Shown piece by piece: positions 52,917 through 62,784 of a stretch of 64,000 bases of DNA. The number at the start of each line of letters is the position of its first letter. The stretch's first letter is position 1. This DNA comes from Pseudomonas frederiksbergensis (GTDB lineage: Bacteria > Pseudomonadota > Gammaproteobacteria > Pseudomonadales > Pseudomonadaceae). Below the pieces are notes generated by a model that saw nothing but the letters and a program-made list of their open reading frames with translations, was not told the origin of the DNA and ran no database searches. The translations under genes were made by a program, and so were the position numbers. The stretch is taken from assembly GCF_900105495.1 (NCBI RefSeq), contig NZ_FNTF01000002.1, forward strand, positions 1,835,501 to 1,899,500. Direction: 5' to 3'.

Positions 52917-53584
52917 TGGTCCTCCAGGATCATGACCACGAGGTCTTTCGGACCGTGAGCTCCGTAAGCCAGAACTTGCTCGATGTCAGCGGTTTTCGAC
53001 GGGCCGGACACCAGCAGGGCGTTGGTCGGCATGCCTTGGGCCCAATCGAATTCCTGCTGCACTTGATAGAAGTTGTTGCGGATTTCACTGGCCTTGAGCA
53101 GGGCGAAATGCACGGGCGGCACCAGGCTCATCAGGCGCGGTTCTTCCCGCGTCGGCCAGAGAATCAGACTACCTGTGGCGGCGATTGCGCCGAGGGTGCC
53201 GGTCAGGCTGGCCGGCGTGTCGTTGAACAACTCGGCTTTCCATTCTTCAACCGGACGGTCGTAGGATTTGAGCGTTGGCAGATCAGGATTTTTCGCCCAG
53301 TGCTGAGTGACGCGTTGCCCGTGAGGCGTAGTCGGTGCAATCAACAAACTCGGCAACTGACGGTCCAGCAACAACTGAGCAAGCAACGAAGGCCAGCCTT
53401 CGCCTGACGTCAGATGGATTTCGGTGTGCACCGCTTCCATCTGTTTGCGCAGCTGTGGGATGCGTTGCTCGGCGGTGTAGGTATAGGGCGCTGTCACCAG
53501 TTCGACGTCAAAATCGTCAGGCACTGGTGTGGTGCCCGTCAGACTGTTCCGCAACTTGGCGAGGATATTTTGCTTGGCGCTCAT
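52913..53584 (-). CDS. lutC: L-lactate utilisation protein LutC (LldG)
   Basis: 223 aa, LUD/DUF162 domain: ILAKLRNSLTG at the start, LTGTLGAIAATGSLILWPTR, PRLMSLVPPVHFALLKASEI, and VSGPSKTADIEQVLAYGAHG, LVVMILED at the end. Together with LutA and LutB it forms the iron-sulfur complex that oxidises L-lactate to pyruvate. Start and stop share bases with lutB (TGATG) and dld (ATGA), so the whole operon is translationally coupled. Confidence 0.9.
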   Translation of the reverse strand: MSAKQNILAKLRNSLTGTTPVPDDFDVELVTAPYTYTAEQRIPQLRKQMEAVHTEIHLTSGEGWPSLLAQLLLDRQLPSLLIAPTTPHGQRVTQHWAKNPDLPTLKSYDRPVEEWKAELFNDTPASLTGTLGAIAATGSLILWPTREEPRLMSLVPPVHFALLKASEIRNNFYQVQQEFDWAQGMPTNALLVSGPSKTADIEQVLAYGAHGPKDLVVMILEDQ

Positions 53585-55038
53585 CAGCGATCTCCCTGTT
53601 TGGCCAGATGTTCGCGGGCCATGTCATGCAGTGAGCGGGCAGCGGGTTTCGGTGCGCTGTGGTTTTGCGTCCAGGGGCCGACGTTTTTCGGTGCCAGCGT
53701 GCGCAAGCGAGTGGCGAAGAAGCCGAACAGTCGATAAAGCGTGGGAGAACTGTTGAGCTTCGCCCAGGCATTCCAGATAAACCGTTCTTTACGCGAGTAC
53801 TTGCTGCCCTGGCCGCGCATCACTTGATGAGGGCTGTCCGGGGCTTTGACGTTCTCTTCCCGCAGACGACGCAGCAGCGCCGGAATCGGAATTTTTACCG
53901 GGCAGACTTCACCGCAGGCGCCACACAACGACGAGGCACTCGGGTGGTCCGGGACTTTCGCCAGGCCGACCATGTGCGGAGTGATGATTTTTCCGATAGG
54001 CCCAGGGTAAACCTCCCCATAGGCGTGACCGCCGATTCGGGTGTAGACCGGGCAATGATTCATACAGGCGCCGCAGCGGATGCAGTTCAGGGTCTGGCGC
54101 AGTTCGCTGTCGGCGAAGGCCTGGCTTCGACCGTTGTCGAGCAATACCAGGTGCACTTCCTGGGGGCCGTCGAGTTCATGTTGCTTGCGCGGGCCGGAGA
54201 TCATGTTGACGTAGGTGGTGATCGGCTGGCCGAGGGCTGAACGGGTCAGCAGTGACAGCAGCGGCACCACATCGCGCAGGTTTTCCACGACTTTTTCGAT
54301 GCCAGTGACGGCGATGTGAACCGGCGGCACGGTGGTGGTCATGCGCCCGTTGCCTTCGTTTTCCACCAGCAGCAAGGTGCCGGTTTCGGCCACGGCGAAG
54401 TTGACGCCGGAGACGCCGATGTCCGCTTCGAAGAATTTCTGCCGCAAGACCTTGCGACCGATCTGAATGAGTTGGTCAACGTCCTTGGTGTATTCCACGC
54501 CAAGTTTGTCGTGGAACAAGGACGCGACCTGACCGGCGTTCTTGTGGATCGCCGGCATAATAATGTGTGAAGGCTTCTCGTGGTCGAGTTGGACGATGTA
54601 CTCGCCCATGTCCGATTCCAGGCATTCAATGCCCTGTTCAGCGAGGAAGTGATTCATTTCCATCTCTTCGCTGACCATCGATTTGCCCTTGATCACTTGC
54701 CGCCCCTCGTGAGCGCGGATGATCGAGAGGACGATGCCATTGGCCTCGTCCACCGTTTCCGCCCAGTGCACTGTCACACCGTTGCGGGTCAGGTTCTGTT
54801 CAAGTTGCTCGAGCAGGTCGGGCAACTTGGATAACGCGCGGGCGCGGACAGCATTGCCCAGCGCTCGCAAATGTTCTCTTTCGTGGGCATCGCTGAAGGA
54901 CGCTGCCCGTTTTGTCATCAGCGAATCCATCGCCGTGCGAAAGTTGTTTCGCAGTTGCTTGTCATCCAGCGCCTTGTGAGCCCGGATGCGAAAATCTTCT
55001 TCCACGGCAACCGTAGGAATAATCGCGGAAGCGTTCAT
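53584..55038 (-). CDS. lutB: L-lactate utilisation iron-sulfur protein LutB (LldF)
   Basis: 484 aa from the ATG at 55038 (MNASAIIPTV), with GGAGG 5 nt upstream and a 4-nt overlap with lutA. The LUD domain includes KGKSMVSEEMEMNHFLAEQG, GVSGVNFAVAETGTLLLVEN and a GNGRMTTTVPPVHIAVTG block. Two 4Fe-4S motifs follow (CIRCGACMNHCPVY and CGACGEVCPVKIP), then a C-terminal LutB domain. It is the electron-transfer subunit of the LutABC L-lactate dehydrogenase. Confidence 0.93.
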   Translation of the reverse strand: MNASAIIPTVAVEEDFRIRAHKALDDKQLRNNFRTAMDSLMTKRAASFSDAHEREHLRALGNAVRARALSKLPDLLEQLEQNLTRNGVTVHWAETVDEANGIVLSIIRAHEGRQVIKGKSMVSEEMEMNHFLAEQGIECLESDMGEYIVQLDHEKPSHIIMPAIHKNAGQVASLFHDKLGVEYTKDVDQLIQIGRKVLRQKFFEADIGVSGVNFAVAETGTLLLVENEGNGRMTTTVPPVHIAVTGIEKVVENLRDVVPLLSLLTRSALGQPITTYVNMISGPRKQHELDGPQEVHLVLLDNGRSQAFADSELRQTLNCIRCGACMNHCPVYTRIGGHAYGEVYPGPIGKIITPHMVGLAKVPDHPSASSLCGACGEVCPVKIPIPALLRRLREENVKAPDSPHQVMRGQGSKYSRKERFIWNAWAKLNSSPTLYRLFGFFATRLRTLAPKNVGPWTQNHSAPKPAARSLHDMAREHLAKQGDR

Positions 55039-55859
55039 AGAACACCTCCGGTTCGCTGCCAAAGGAAGCTGGCCAGGTGTTGGCCGCGCAATGCTTCCTG
55101 CTGTTTCTCCAGCGAGCCGTTGATGTTCATCAGACAACCGCAGTCGGCACTGAGTACCTGGTGCGCGCCGGATTCCTTCAACGAGCGGGTCTTGTCAGCC
55201 ACCATCGCACCGGAAATGTCTGGCATACGGACGCTGAAAGTCCCACCGAAGCCACAGCATTCACTTTCATGGCTGTGGTCGACTCGCTCCACGTTACGCA
55301 GCTGCGCCAACAACTCGCGGCCATGCAAGTGGGTGTTCATCTCACGGCGTGCCGAGCACGACGTGTGCAACGCTACTTTGACGGGCTCGCCACTGTCCTT
55401 GAGCTGCACCTTGCAGACAAACAACAAAAACTCGGCCAGTTCATAAGTCCGGGCCGCCAGCGCCTGAACCTGTTTCAGCATGTCCGGCTCGTCCTTGAAC
55501 AAGTCGGCGTAGTGTTCGCGCAACATCCCGGCACACGACCCCGACGGCACCACCACCGGATAGTCCCCGGCAAACAGCGCCAGTTGCGAGCGTGCCACGG
55601 TCCGCGCCTGCTCGGTGTAACCCGAGGTGTAGGCCGGTTGTCCACAGCAGCTTTGCCCCTGCGGATACTCGACACGAATGCCTTCGCGTTCCAGCAAGTG
55701 AATCGCGTCCATCCCGGCTTCGGGGTAGAACAAATCCACCACACAGGTTCCGAACAGGTAGACCCGTGACGGTTTCTCGCTGGGGTATTGCCGGGGCTCG
55801 GGCAGTGGCGGGGCGACGCGGGTCGCGTTCGGCACAGCGTTGTAAAAAAGCTCGCTCAT
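55035..55859 (-). CDS. lutA: L-lactate utilisation protein LutA (LldE)
   Basis: 274 aa with two CCG (cysteine-rich) domains: the first VYLFGTCVVDLFYPEAG with GQSCCGQPAYTSGY, the second HTSCSARREM with ECCGFGGTFSV. These bind Fe-S cofactors in heterodisulfide-reductase-like subunits. The N-terminal ~25 residues (ATRVAPPLPEPRQYP) are a low-complexity extension. First gene of lutABC-dld; 152 nt separate it from lldP. Confidence 0.92.
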   Translation of the reverse strand: MSELFYNAVPNATRVAPPLPEPRQYPSEKPSRVYLFGTCVVDLFYPEAGMDAIHLLEREGIRVEYPQGQSCCGQPAYTSGYTEQARTVARSQLALFAGDYPVVVPSGSCAGMLREHYADLFKDEPDMLKQVQALAARTYELAEFLLFVCKVQLKDSGEPVKVALHTSCSARREMNTHLHGRELLAQLRNVERVDHSHESECCGFGGTFSVRMPDISGAMVADKTRSLKESGAHQVLSADCGCLMNINGSLEKQQEALRGQHLASFLWQRTGGVL

Positions 55860-55960
55860 CAGGCGTGTCTCCGGGTGGTCCCGGTTATCCGTCTGTCGAG
55901 GCTGCTGAAATATAGAGAGGCAAGCTTTCAGCAGCCTTACAGACCGGGTTGTGAATAGCT

Positions 55961-55985
55961 GACGCCGGAATCGTGGTCCGGCGTC
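55961..55985. terminator. Hairpin between lldP and lutA
   Basis: 9-bp perfect stem (55961-55969 with 55977-55985, 7-nt loop). On the plus strand it runs into TTTTT-G-CTTTTT; on the minus strand (the direction of lldP and lut transcription) no T-run follows. In the operon direction it may therefore stabilise or partly attenuate the message rather than stop it. Confidence 0.6.
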
Positions 55986-56011
55986 GGTTTTTGCTTTTTA
56001 TCGTGTAGTAC

Positions 56012-57706
56012 TTAGTGCACCAGCATGCCGGTCAACCAGTAGGCCTGGATGTAGGTAATCAAGCCCACGATCGTTGCAAAGAACAGGCTGTGCTTGAGGG
56101 TGAAACGGAACAGATCCGATTCCTTGCCCACCAGACCGGTCGCGGCGCAGGCCACGGCGATCGATTGTGGCGAGATCATCTTGCCGGTCACGCCACCGCT
56201 GGTGTTCGCCGCTACCAGCAACACGTCGCTGACGCCGATCTGGTGCGCAGTGGTCGCTTGCAGCGAACTGAACAGGGCGTTGGACGAGGTATCGGAACCG
56301 GTCAGGAACACACCCAGCCAGCCGAGGAACGGTGAGAAGAACGGGAATGCTGCGCCAGTGCCTGCCAGAACCAGCGCCATGGTCGAGGACATGCCCGAGT
56401 AGTTAGTGACGAAGGCAAAGGCGAGCACCATACCGATGGACAGAATCGGCCAGCGCAGCTCGTAGAAGGTCTCTTTCAAAGTGGTCAGACCAGTTTTGAC
56501 ATTGATCTTCAGCACCAGCATCGAGATCAGCGCGGAGAAGAAAATCGCCGTGCCGGTCGCGGAAATCGGGTCGAGTTTGAACACTGCCGGGATAGCGGTC
56601 GGGGCGGTCACGATCGGCGCAACCTTGATCACCAATTGATCGAGGTGCGGGATGGCGATGTTGAATACCCAGCTGTACATCGAACCGCCAGCAGCGAACA
56701 TCGCCTTGAACGGTTTCAGTGTCCAGATGGTGACCAGCACGGTGAGGATCAGGAACGGTGACCAGGCTTTGAGAATTTCACCAAAGCTGTAGGGCGAAGC
56801 CACAGTGCTGCGCGGCAGGCCGAAACCGCCAGCGCTGGCACCCACCACGGAAGCCGAGACGGCACCGACGATGTGTTGCCCTGCGGCGCGTTTCGGCTGC
56901 CAGACTTTCAGGAACAGCGTCAGGGAAACCAGGCTGGCCAGGGCCGAGGTGATGTCCGGCAGTTCCGGGCCGATGAAGTTCGACGTGAAATATTGGGTGA
57001 TGGCAAAGCTCAAGCCGGCTACCAGTGCTGCCGGCCAGGTTTCGCGAACGCCGCGCAGGCCGTCCATCATGAACACCAGCCAGAACGGCACGAACAGCGA
57101 CAGCAGCGGCAGTTGGCGGCCTGTCATGGCGCCAATCTTGAAGGCGTCGATACCGGTGACCTGCCCGGCAACGATGATCGGAATCCCCAGGGCGCCGAAG
57201 GCCACCGGTGCGGTGTTGGCGATCAGGCACAGGCCGGCGGCGTACAACGGGTTGAAGCCCAGTCCGACCAACAGTGCGGCGGTAATCGCGACCGGTGCAC
57301 CGAAACCGGCGGCACCTTCCAGGAAGGCGCCGAAGCAGAAACCGATCAGCAGCACTTGCAGGCGCTGGTCGTCGGTGATCGATAGCACCGAGCTGCGGAT
57401 CACTTCGAACTGACCACTCTTGACCGTCAGTTTGTAGAGGAATACCGCCGCCACGATGATCCAGGCAATCGGCCACAGGCCATAGGCGAAACCATAGCCG
57501 GCGGCGGCGAAAGCCATGTCGACCGGCATCTGGAAGGCGAAGATCGCCACGGCAATGGACAAGGCCAGCGTGATGCTGCCGGCCACGTGTCCTTTGAGTC
57601 GGAACACGGCCAATGCCAGGAAGAAAAACACGATGGGGATAACGGCCGCGAGCGCGGACACGCCGAGACTGCCGAGCGGAGAATAGAGCTGTTGCCAGGT
57701 TTGCAT
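56012..57706 (-). CDS. lldP: L-lactate permease LldP
   Basis: 564 aa, the standard length of the LctP/LldP family, with 12 or more membrane helices. Family blocks include [58 protein letters not shown] and [20 protein letters not shown]. It imports L- and D-lactate (and glycolate) with protons across the inner membrane, feeding the LutABC and Dld enzymes encoded downstream. Divergent from lldR, with an LldR operator in the 262-bp gap. Confidence 0.95.
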   Translation of the reverse strand: MQTWQQLYSPLGSLGVSALAAVIPIVFFFLALAVFRLKGHVAGSITLALSIAVAIFAFQMPVDMAFAAAGYGFAYGLWPIAWIIVAAVFLYKLTVKSGQFEVIRSSVLSITDDQRLQVLLIGFCFGAFLEGAAGFGAPVAITAALLVGLGFNPLYAAGLCLIANTAPVAFGALGIPIIVAGQVTGIDAFKIGAMTGRQLPLLSLFVPFWLVFMMDGLRGVRETWPAALVAGLSFAITQYFTSNFIGPELPDITSALASLVSLTLFLKVWQPKRAAGQHIVGAVSASVVGASAGGFGLPRSTVASPYSFGEILKAWSPFLILTVLVTIWTLKPFKAMFAAGGSMYSWVFNIAIPHLDQLVIKVAPIVTAPTAIPAVFKLDPISATGTAIFFSALISMLVLKINVKTGLTTLKETFYELRWPILSIGMVLAFAFVTNYSGMSSTMALVLAGTGAAFPFFSPFLGWLGVFLTGSDTSSNALFSSLQATTAHQIGVSDVLLVAANTSGGVTGKMISPQSIAVACAATGLVGKESDLFRFTLKHSLFFATIVGLITYIQAYWLTGMLVH

Positions 57707-57758
57707 ATGGGGTGGCCCCTAATTGTTGTTGGTCAGGCACTGGTCAGCGTTCTTGGAT

Positions 57759-57775
57759 AATTGGTAATACCAATT
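57759..57775. promoter_or_regulatory. LldR operator
   Basis: AATTGGTAATACCAATT, a near-perfect palindrome of the FadR/LldR consensus TGGT-N3-ACCA, 53 bp upstream of the lldP start and 194 bp upstream of lldR. LldR represses the lactate genes from such a site in the absence of lactate (known for Pseudomonas). Confidence 0.85.
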
Positions 57776-57968
57776 TACAATCGCTGTTGGCTAGGGTAAA
57801 AGCGTTGTAGGCGGCGTGTCAATTTGCCGCTCTAAAACTTTTGTCGAATACGCGGTGCGCAAGCCATCTGGTCCGCTCGACCAAATGCTGTCTGGCAGGT
57901 GCTGAAGCAGCCCTGATAGGCCAGAATAGACACCCCGGCGAGCCGTCGGGATCGTGGAGAATTGAGTT

Positions 57969-58736
57969 ATGGGGTTTGATCAAATTCGTCAGCGCCGTTT
58001 GTCTGACGATATTGTCGAGCAGCTCGAGGGGATGATTCTCGAGGGCACGCTGAAGGCGGGTGAGCGTTTGCCGGCCGAGCGTGCGCTGGCCGAGCAGTTC
58101 GGCGTGTCACGCCCTTCGTTGCGCGAAGCGATTCAGAAACTGGCGGCCAAAGGCTTGCTGGTCAGTCGCCAGGGCGGTGGCAATTATGTGGTGGAGTCGC
58201 TGGGGACAACGTTCAGCGATCCGCTGCTGCATCTGCTGGAAAGCAACCCTGAGGCGCAGCGCGATCTGCTGGAATTTCGTCACACCCTGGAAGCCTCCTG
58301 TGCCTATTACGCAGCCATGCGTGCTACGGACGTTGATCGCGAGCGATTGACCGCGGCTTTCAATGAATTGCAGGACTGCTATACGCGTCACGACGAGGTA
58401 AGTCGGGCGGAAGAGGGCGCGGCGGATGCGAAATTCCACCTGGCTATTGCTGAGGCCAGTCACAACGCGGTGTTGCTGCACACCATTCGCGGATTGTTCG
58501 ATCTGCTCAAACGTAACGTGGTGACCAACATCGGCGGGATGTACAAGCAACGCACGGAAACCCGCGACATGCTGATCACCCAGCACCGGGAGTTGTACCT
58601 GGCAATTATTGAAGGAAGGGCCGAGCAGGCGCGGGAAGTCTCCAGCCGACACATTTTGTATGTGCAGGAAGTGCTGGAAGAAGTGCGTCAGGAAGTACAG
58701 CGCATGGCTCGAGCGGAGCGGCGCAAGGGGATGTAG
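57969..58736 (+). CDS. lldR: Lactate-responsive GntR/FCD regulator
   Basis: 255 aa. GntR winged helix (RRLSDDIVEQLEGMILEGTL, ERLPAERALAEQFGVSRPSL, VSRQGGGNYVV) followed by the all-helical FCD ligand domain (FRHTLEASCAYYAAMRAT, KFHLAIAEASHNAVLLH, the QHRELYLAIIEGRAEQAREV block), including metal-coordinating Asp/His residues. Divergently placed from lldP with the palindrome between them; it represses lldP-lut-dld until lactate binds. Confidence 0.9.
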   Translation: MGFDQIRQRRLSDDIVEQLEGMILEGTLKAGERLPAERALAEQFGVSRPSLREAIQKLAAKGLLVSRQGGGNYVVESLGTTFSDPLLHLLESNPEAQRDLLEFRHTLEASCAYYAAMRATDVDRERLTAAFNELQDCYTRHDEVSRAEEGAADAKFHLAIAEASHNAVLLHTIRGLFDLLKRNVVTNIGGMYKQRTETRDMLITQHRELYLAIIEGRAEQAREVSSRHILYVQEVLEEVRQEVQRMARAERRKGM

Positions 58737-58751
58737 TGATAAGGGGATGAT

Positions 58752-58853
58752 TGTGGCGAGGGAGCTTGCACCCGCTCGACTGCGCAGCAGTTGCCGGCAG
58801 TCGTCAAGCGAGGGCTGCTTCGCACCCCAGCGGGAGCAAGCTCCCTCGCCACA
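58752..58853. repeat. REPIN: inverted pair of Pseudomonas REP sequences
   Basis: The outer arms TGTGGCGAGGGAGCTTGC (58752 onward) and its complement ending at 58853 flank a 60-nt centre with its own partial inverted match. It lies between the lldR and smpB 3' ends, the usual location of such extragenic palindromes in P. fluorescens-group genomes. Confidence 0.88.
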
Positions 58854-58864
58854 GGGCAGGAAGA

Positions 58865-59347
58865 TTAATCTTCCTTGCCCTTGTTGCGCACCGCGCGCTG
58901 CAACTCGCGACCGGCGTCGCGCTCGCGTTCGGTATCACGCTTGTCGTATTCCTTCTTGCCCTTGCCCAGAGCGATCTCGCACTTGACCATGTGCTTGCTC
59001 CAGTACCAGGACAGGCATACGCAGGCGTAACCTTTTTGCTGCACGGCCGTGGCCAGTTTTTCCAGCTCGCGCCGGTTGAGCAGCAATTTGCGGGTGCGGG
59101 TCGGATCAGCGATGACGTGGGTGCTGGCGGTCATCAGTGGCGTAATGTGGCTGCCGAGCAGCCAGGCTTCGCCATCCTTGAGCAATACGTAACTGTCAAC
59201 CAGTTGCAGCTTGCTTGCCCGCAGACTTTTTACTTCCCAGCCGGCCAGGACCAGACCAGCCTCGAACTTATGCTCGATGAAGTAATCGTGTCGCGCCTTT
59301 TTATTTTGCGCGATGGTCCCTGTTGGGTGTTTCTTCTGTTTAGCCAT
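58865..59347 (-). CDS. smpB: SsrA-binding protein SmpB
   Basis: 160 aa from the ATG at 59347 ([10 protein letters not shown]); longer open frame upstream is not coding. Signature segments: [36 protein letters not shown], and the [16 protein letters not shown] block. The basic C-terminal tail ([20 protein letters not shown]) folds into the ribosomal mRNA channel. It binds tmRNA and delivers it to stalled ribosomes. Confidence 0.97.
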   Translation of the reverse strand: MAKQKKHPTGTIAQNKKARHDYFIEHKFEAGLVLAGWEVKSLRASKLQLVDSYVLLKDGEAWLLGSHITPLMTASTHVIADPTRTRKLLLNRRELEKLATAVQQKGYACVCLSWYWSKHMVKCEIALGKGKKEYDKRDTERERDAGRELQRAVRNKGKED

Positions 59348-59465
59348 AGGGGCGGCATTATAGGGAGTTGCACGCGAGTCGGCTACGGTATCGCTACGTG
59401 CTTGAGCAGGTTGATTGAATCCCGGACAATGCGGCCTCTTTTTTGAACGCTTGGGCGTGATAACG

Positions 59466-60869
59466 ATGTCGACAGACAAGGTTTCTGTCCACGGCAGTTG
59501 GGCTAGCCGCTGGGTCTTCATACTCGCCGCGACCGGTTCGGCCGTGGGCCTGGGTAGTATCTGGAAATTCCCGTACATGGTCGGTGTCTATGGCGGCGGC
59601 GCCTTCGTGCTGATGTTCCTGGCCTGTATCGCGCTGATCGGTGTGCCGGTCATGCTGGCCGAAACCCTGATCGGCCGTCGTGCACGTCAAAGCCCGGCCA
59701 ACGCCTTGAAGGTATTGGCGCTGGAAGCCGGGCATTCGGGCAAATGGTCCTGGGGCGCATTCGCCGGGATGATCACGGCGTTGCTGATCCTGTCTTTCTA
59801 TAGTGTGGTGGGCGGCTGGTCGCTGGATTACATCATCGACATGGGTCGTGGCGACTTCCAGGGTGCAACGCCTGATGAGGTCGGCGCTTATTTCGGCAAT
59901 GTGATCGCTGATCCGTGGCGCCTGACACTTTGGCACACGATTTTCATGCTGCTATCGGCCGTAGTGATCGCCAAAGGCGTGGTCGCGGGGCTGGAACGCA
60001 GCTTGCGAATCATGATGCCGCTGCTGTTTGTGATGGTGCTTGTTCTGCTGGGCTACAGCATGACTACCGGGCATTTCATGGAAGGCGTGCATTTCATGTT
60101 CGACTTCCACCCGGAAAAAGTACTCGACGGTTTGCTGCCAGCCATGGGGCACGCGTTCTTTTCACTGAGCGTGGGCGTCGGTTCGATCATGATCTACGGC
60201 GCTTATATGCCAAAGAATTCATCGATTTCCGGCACCATCGTCGGCGTGGCACTGCTCGATACCTTCGTGTCCCTGGTGGCCGGTCTGGCGTTGTTTCCGA
60301 TTGTGTTCGCTGGCGGCCTGAACCCAAGCGAAGGTCCTGGCTTGATGTTCGTCAGCCTGCCCTTTGCGTTTGGTAACGTAGCGTTCGGCCAGTTGATGGG
60401 CGTAGTGTTCTTCGTGCTCGTAGCGATTGCCGCCTGGAGTTCGGCGATTTCCCTGCTTGAGCCGATGGTGGCTTACCTGGTTGAGCGCACGAAAGTCAGC
60501 CGCGCATGGGTTACTTTTTGGCTGGCCTTCATTTGTTGGTTTGTCGGTCTGGGCACGGTGTTTTCCTTCAATATCTGGAAGGAAGCCAAGTTTTTCGTGA
60601 ACGAAGGCGGGATGTTCCATCTCTATCAATGGGGCGCGGCCGGTGGCCTGGACTTCTTTGGTGTGATCGATTTCTTCACCTCGCGGATCATGCTGCCACT
60701 CGGTGGTTTGTGTTTCGTGGTGTTTGCAGGCTGGGTGATGGGCCGTGAAGCGGTACGCGACGAATTGTCGATCCGCAACCCTGCGCTGTTCGCCCTGTCC
60801 CTGTTCTTGATGCGCTATGTGGCGCCCATCGGCATTCTCGTAGTATTTGCCGCCCAGCTGTGGAAGTGA
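59466..60869 (+). CDS. Sodium-dependent transporter, NSS/SNF family
   Basis: 467 aa from the ATG at 59466; a TTG at 59415 opens the frame earlier but is unlikely. TM1 carries the Na+/substrate signature [16 protein letters not shown]; 11-12 membrane helices follow, with a [19 protein letters not shown] helix and [19 protein letters not shown] in TM8. Members carry amino acids or related amines with Na+. The substrate is not predictable here. It is divergent from smpB. Confidence 0.92.
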   Translation: MSTDKVSVHGSWASRWVFILAATGSAVGLGSIWKFPYMVGVYGGGAFVLMFLACIALIGVPVMLAETLIGRRARQSPANALKVLALEAGHSGKWSWGAFAGMITALLILSFYSVVGGWSLDYIIDMGRGDFQGATPDEVGAYFGNVIADPWRLTLWHTIFMLLSAVVIAKGVVAGLERSLRIMMPLLFVMVLVLLGYSMTTGHFMEGVHFMFDFHPEKVLDGLLPAMGHAFFSLSVGVGSIMIYGAYMPKNSSISGTIVGVALLDTFVSLVAGLALFPIVFAGGLNPSEGPGLMFVSLPFAFGNVAFGQLMGVVFFVLVAIAAWSSAISLLEPMVAYLVERTKVSRAWVTFWLAFICWFVGLGTVFSFNIWKEAKFFVNEGGMFHLYQWGAAGGLDFFGVIDFFTSRIMLPLGGLCFVVFAGWVMGREAVRDELSIRNPALFALSLFLMRYVAPIGILVVFAAQLWK

Positions 60870-60876
60870 CGCTGAC

Positions 60877-61311
60877 ATGACGACACACATTCAACGTTCG
60901 GCCCTGCTGCCGTATCCGGCGCAAGCGCTGTATGACCTGGTCAACGACGTGGCGCGTTACCCGGAATTTCTGCCGTGGTGCTCATCGGCCGAAGTCCTGG
61001 AGAGTTCTCCCGAGCATATGCGCGCTAGCGTCGGCGTGGCCAAGGGTGGTCTCAGCCAGCATTTCGTAACGCGCAACACGCTGGTGCCTGGGCATTCGAT
61101 TGAGATGAACCTCGAAGAGGGGCCGTTCAATCAATTGCATGGCGTCTGGGTGTTCAAGCCCTTGGGCGAGAAAGCCTGCAAGATCAGTCTGGACCTGTCG
61201 TTCGATTACGCCGGGCCGATTGTGCGCGCGACCCTGGGGCCGTTGTTCAATCAGGCGGCCAATACGCTGGTGGATGCTTTCTGCCAGCGCGCCAAACAGA
61301 TGCATGGTTGA
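60877..61311 (+). CDS. ratA: RatA-like START/COQ10-family protein
   Basis: 144 aa from the ATG at 60877, 7 nt after the transporter stop. A single polyketide-cyclase/START-like domain: RSALLPYPAQALYDLVNDVA, YPEFLPWCSSAEVL, LEEGPFNQLHGVWVFKPL, and ATLGPLFNQAANTLVDAFCQ. In E. coli RatA is reported to bind 50S subunits; mitochondrial homologues bind coenzyme Q. It overlaps rnfH, its constant partner. Confidence 0.9.
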   Translation: MTTHIQRSALLPYPAQALYDLVNDVARYPEFLPWCSSAEVLESSPEHMRASVGVAKGGLSQHFVTRNTLVPGHSIEMNLEEGPFNQLHGVWVFKPLGEKACKISLDLSFDYAGPIVRATLGPLFNQAANTLVDAFCQRAKQMHG

Positions 61312-61618
61312 GTCGATGATTGAGATTGAAGTGGTGTATGCCGCCGTTGATCGTCAAGTGCTCATGTCGGTAACTGTGCCGACAGGAACGACCGTGCGGG
61401 CGGCTTTGCTGAAGTCAGGCCTCGGCGAGGCGTTTTCCGAGCTGGATCTGGCCAGCTGTCCGGTGGGGATCTTCGGTAAAGTCATTGCTGATCCGGACAA
61501 ACATCTTGTCCAGGCTGGAGATCGCATCGAAATATACCGGCCATTGCAGGCTGATCCGAAAGAAGTTCGTCGGTTGCGCGCAGCCAAAGCTGCTGAGGCC
61601 AAAACCCGGAATCAATGA
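61304..61618 (+). CDS. rnfH: RnfH ubiquitin-like protein
   Basis: 104 aa from the ATG at 61304, overlapping ratA by 8 nt; an ATG at 61316 (MIEIEVVY) is equally possible. Beta-grasp RnfH family: MIEIEVVYAAVDRQVLMSVT, a TVRAALLKSGL segment, CPVGIFGKVIADPDKHLV, DRIEIYRPLQADPKEVRRLR. The C-terminal tail is basic. The family is paired with ratA across gamma-proteobacteria; molecular role unknown. Confidence 0.9.
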   Translation: MVESMIEIEVVYAAVDRQVLMSVTVPTGTTVRAALLKSGLGEAFSELDLASCPVGIFGKVIADPDKHLVQAGDRIEIYRPLQADPKEVRRLRAAKAAEAKTRNQ

Positions 61619-61639
61619 TTCGCTTAAATGCTGGACAAT

Positions 61640-61666
61640 AAAAAACCCGGACATGCCGGGTTTTTT
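61640..61666. terminator. Bidirectional terminator between rnfH and bamE
   Basis: An A-run, CCCGG stem with its complement CCGGG around ACATG, then a T-run: flanked by A6 and T6, so it works for both converging genes. Confidence 0.92.
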
Positions 61667-61679
61667 ATTGCGTCGCAAA

Positions 61680-62207
61680 TTATTGCGGCGAGGTTTCCAG
61701 AGGTTCTGGAGTCGGGACTGGAACGGTTTCTACACCGTCGACATCCTTCTGGATCTGGTCCAGCAACGAACCTGGCTTGACCGGTTTCTCCGGTTTCGGC
61801 GTCTCGACGTTTTCTGCTGGTGCAGCAACTGTAGTGCCGCTGTCCTTGCCGAGAATGGCTTCGTCGCGGCTCACGCCTGGCATGAAATCGCCAGAGAGGC
61901 TGACAAGTTGGTCATTTGGGTTGAAGATAACGCTAATGCGTTCCTGTTGGCGTTCACCGCCACCCGGTTGCAGGCTGTACAGATAATCCCAGCGATCGGC
62001 ATGGAACGTGTCGGTCAACAGAGGGTTGCCCATGATAAACCGTACTTGCTTGCGGGTCATTCCCGGGCGTAACTGGTCTATCATGTCCTGCGTGACGACA
62101 TTGCCCTGCTGGATGTCGATTTTGTAAACCCCGGGGAATGAACAACCGGCGAGTGCGAGCAGTCCCACAAAGGTGAAACTGGTTAGCAAGAGCTTGGTGT
62201 TTTGCAT
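61680..62207 (-). CDS. bamE: Outer-membrane assembly lipoprotein BamE (SmpA/OmlA)
   Basis: 175 aa. Lipoprotein signal with lipobox LALAGC (Cys22). BamE fold: [74 protein letters not shown] Pro/Glu-rich tail (EPLETSPQ end) is longer than in E. coli, as usual for Pseudomonas. It stabilises the BAM complex that inserts beta-barrels. Divergent from fur. Confidence 0.95.
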   Translation of the reverse strand: MQNTKLLLTSFTFVGLLALAGCSFPGVYKIDIQQGNVVTQDMIDQLRPGMTRKQVRFIMGNPLLTDTFHADRWDYLYSLQPGGGERQQERISVIFNPNDQLVSLSGDFMPGVSRDEAILGKDSGTTVAAPAENVETPKPEKPVKPGSLLDQIQKDVDGVETVPVPTPEPLETSPQ

Positions 62208-62304
62208 CGGTGGGCGACTTCCACTATCTTGGCTGGGACAACGTAAACGCCGATCATACCCGCATTAAGAGAAGCTGCGAAGCAGCATCGCGAGAAAGCT
62301 GACC

Positions 62305-62709
62305 ATGGTTGAAAATAGCGAACTACGCAAAGCCGGCCTCAAAGTGACCCTTCCACGGGTCAAAATTCTGCAAATGCTCGATTCCGCCGAGCAACGCCAC
62401 ATGAGTGCCGAGGACGTCTACAAGGCGCTGATGGAGGCTGGTGAGGACGTCGGTCTGGCCACGGTTTACCGTGTCCTGACCCAGTTCGAGGCAGCTGGCC
62501 TTGTGGTGCGACACAACTTCGACGGGGGCCATGCGGTCTTCGAGCTGGACGACGGCAAGCATCACGACCATATGGTCAACGTCGAGACCAGTGAAGTGAT
62601 CGAATTCTTCGACGAAGAAATCGAGCGACTGCAGAAAGCAATCGTCGACAAGTATGGCTTCGAGATGGTGGATCACAATCTCGTACTGTACGTACGCAAG
62701 AAAAAGTAA
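62305..62709 (+). CDS. fur: Ferric uptake regulator Fur
   Basis: 134 aa. Winged helix (RKAGLKVTLPRVKILQML, SAEDVYKALMEAGEDVGLAT, VYRVLTQFEAAGLV) and dimerisation domain with the metal-binding HHDHMV and EFFDEEIERLQK segments. It lacks the C-terminal CxxC pair of E. coli Fur, as Pseudomonas Fur does. Iron-bound Fur represses siderophore and uptake genes. Divergent from bamE; upstream gap 97 nt. Confidence 0.97.
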   Translation: MVENSELRKAGLKVTLPRVKILQMLDSAEQRHMSAEDVYKALMEAGEDVGLATVYRVLTQFEAAGLVVRHNFDGGHAVFELDDGKHHDHMVNVETSEVIEFFDEEIERLQKAIVDKYGFEMVDHNLVLYVRKKK

Positions 62710-62743
62710 GCATGTCGCGCGAACTTAAGGTTCGCGAAACGAG

Positions 62744-62769
62744 CGAAGGCGACCCCAGGGTCGCCTTCG
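62744..62769. terminator. Hairpin between fur and recN
   Basis: 12-bp perfect stem (62744-62755 with 62758-62769, 2-nt loop, CGAAGGCGACCC) 35 nt after the fur stop and 16 nt past the recN stop. A weak T-rich tail (TGCTTTCT) follows in the fur direction. Likely shared by both convergent genes. Confidence 0.75.
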
Positions 62770-62784
62770 TGCTTTCTATCGATC

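Noticed and set aside
55961..55985. Operon-ending terminator between lldP and lutA
   Set aside because: No T-run follows in the direction of transcription, so it is not read as a stop separating lldP from lutABC-dld.
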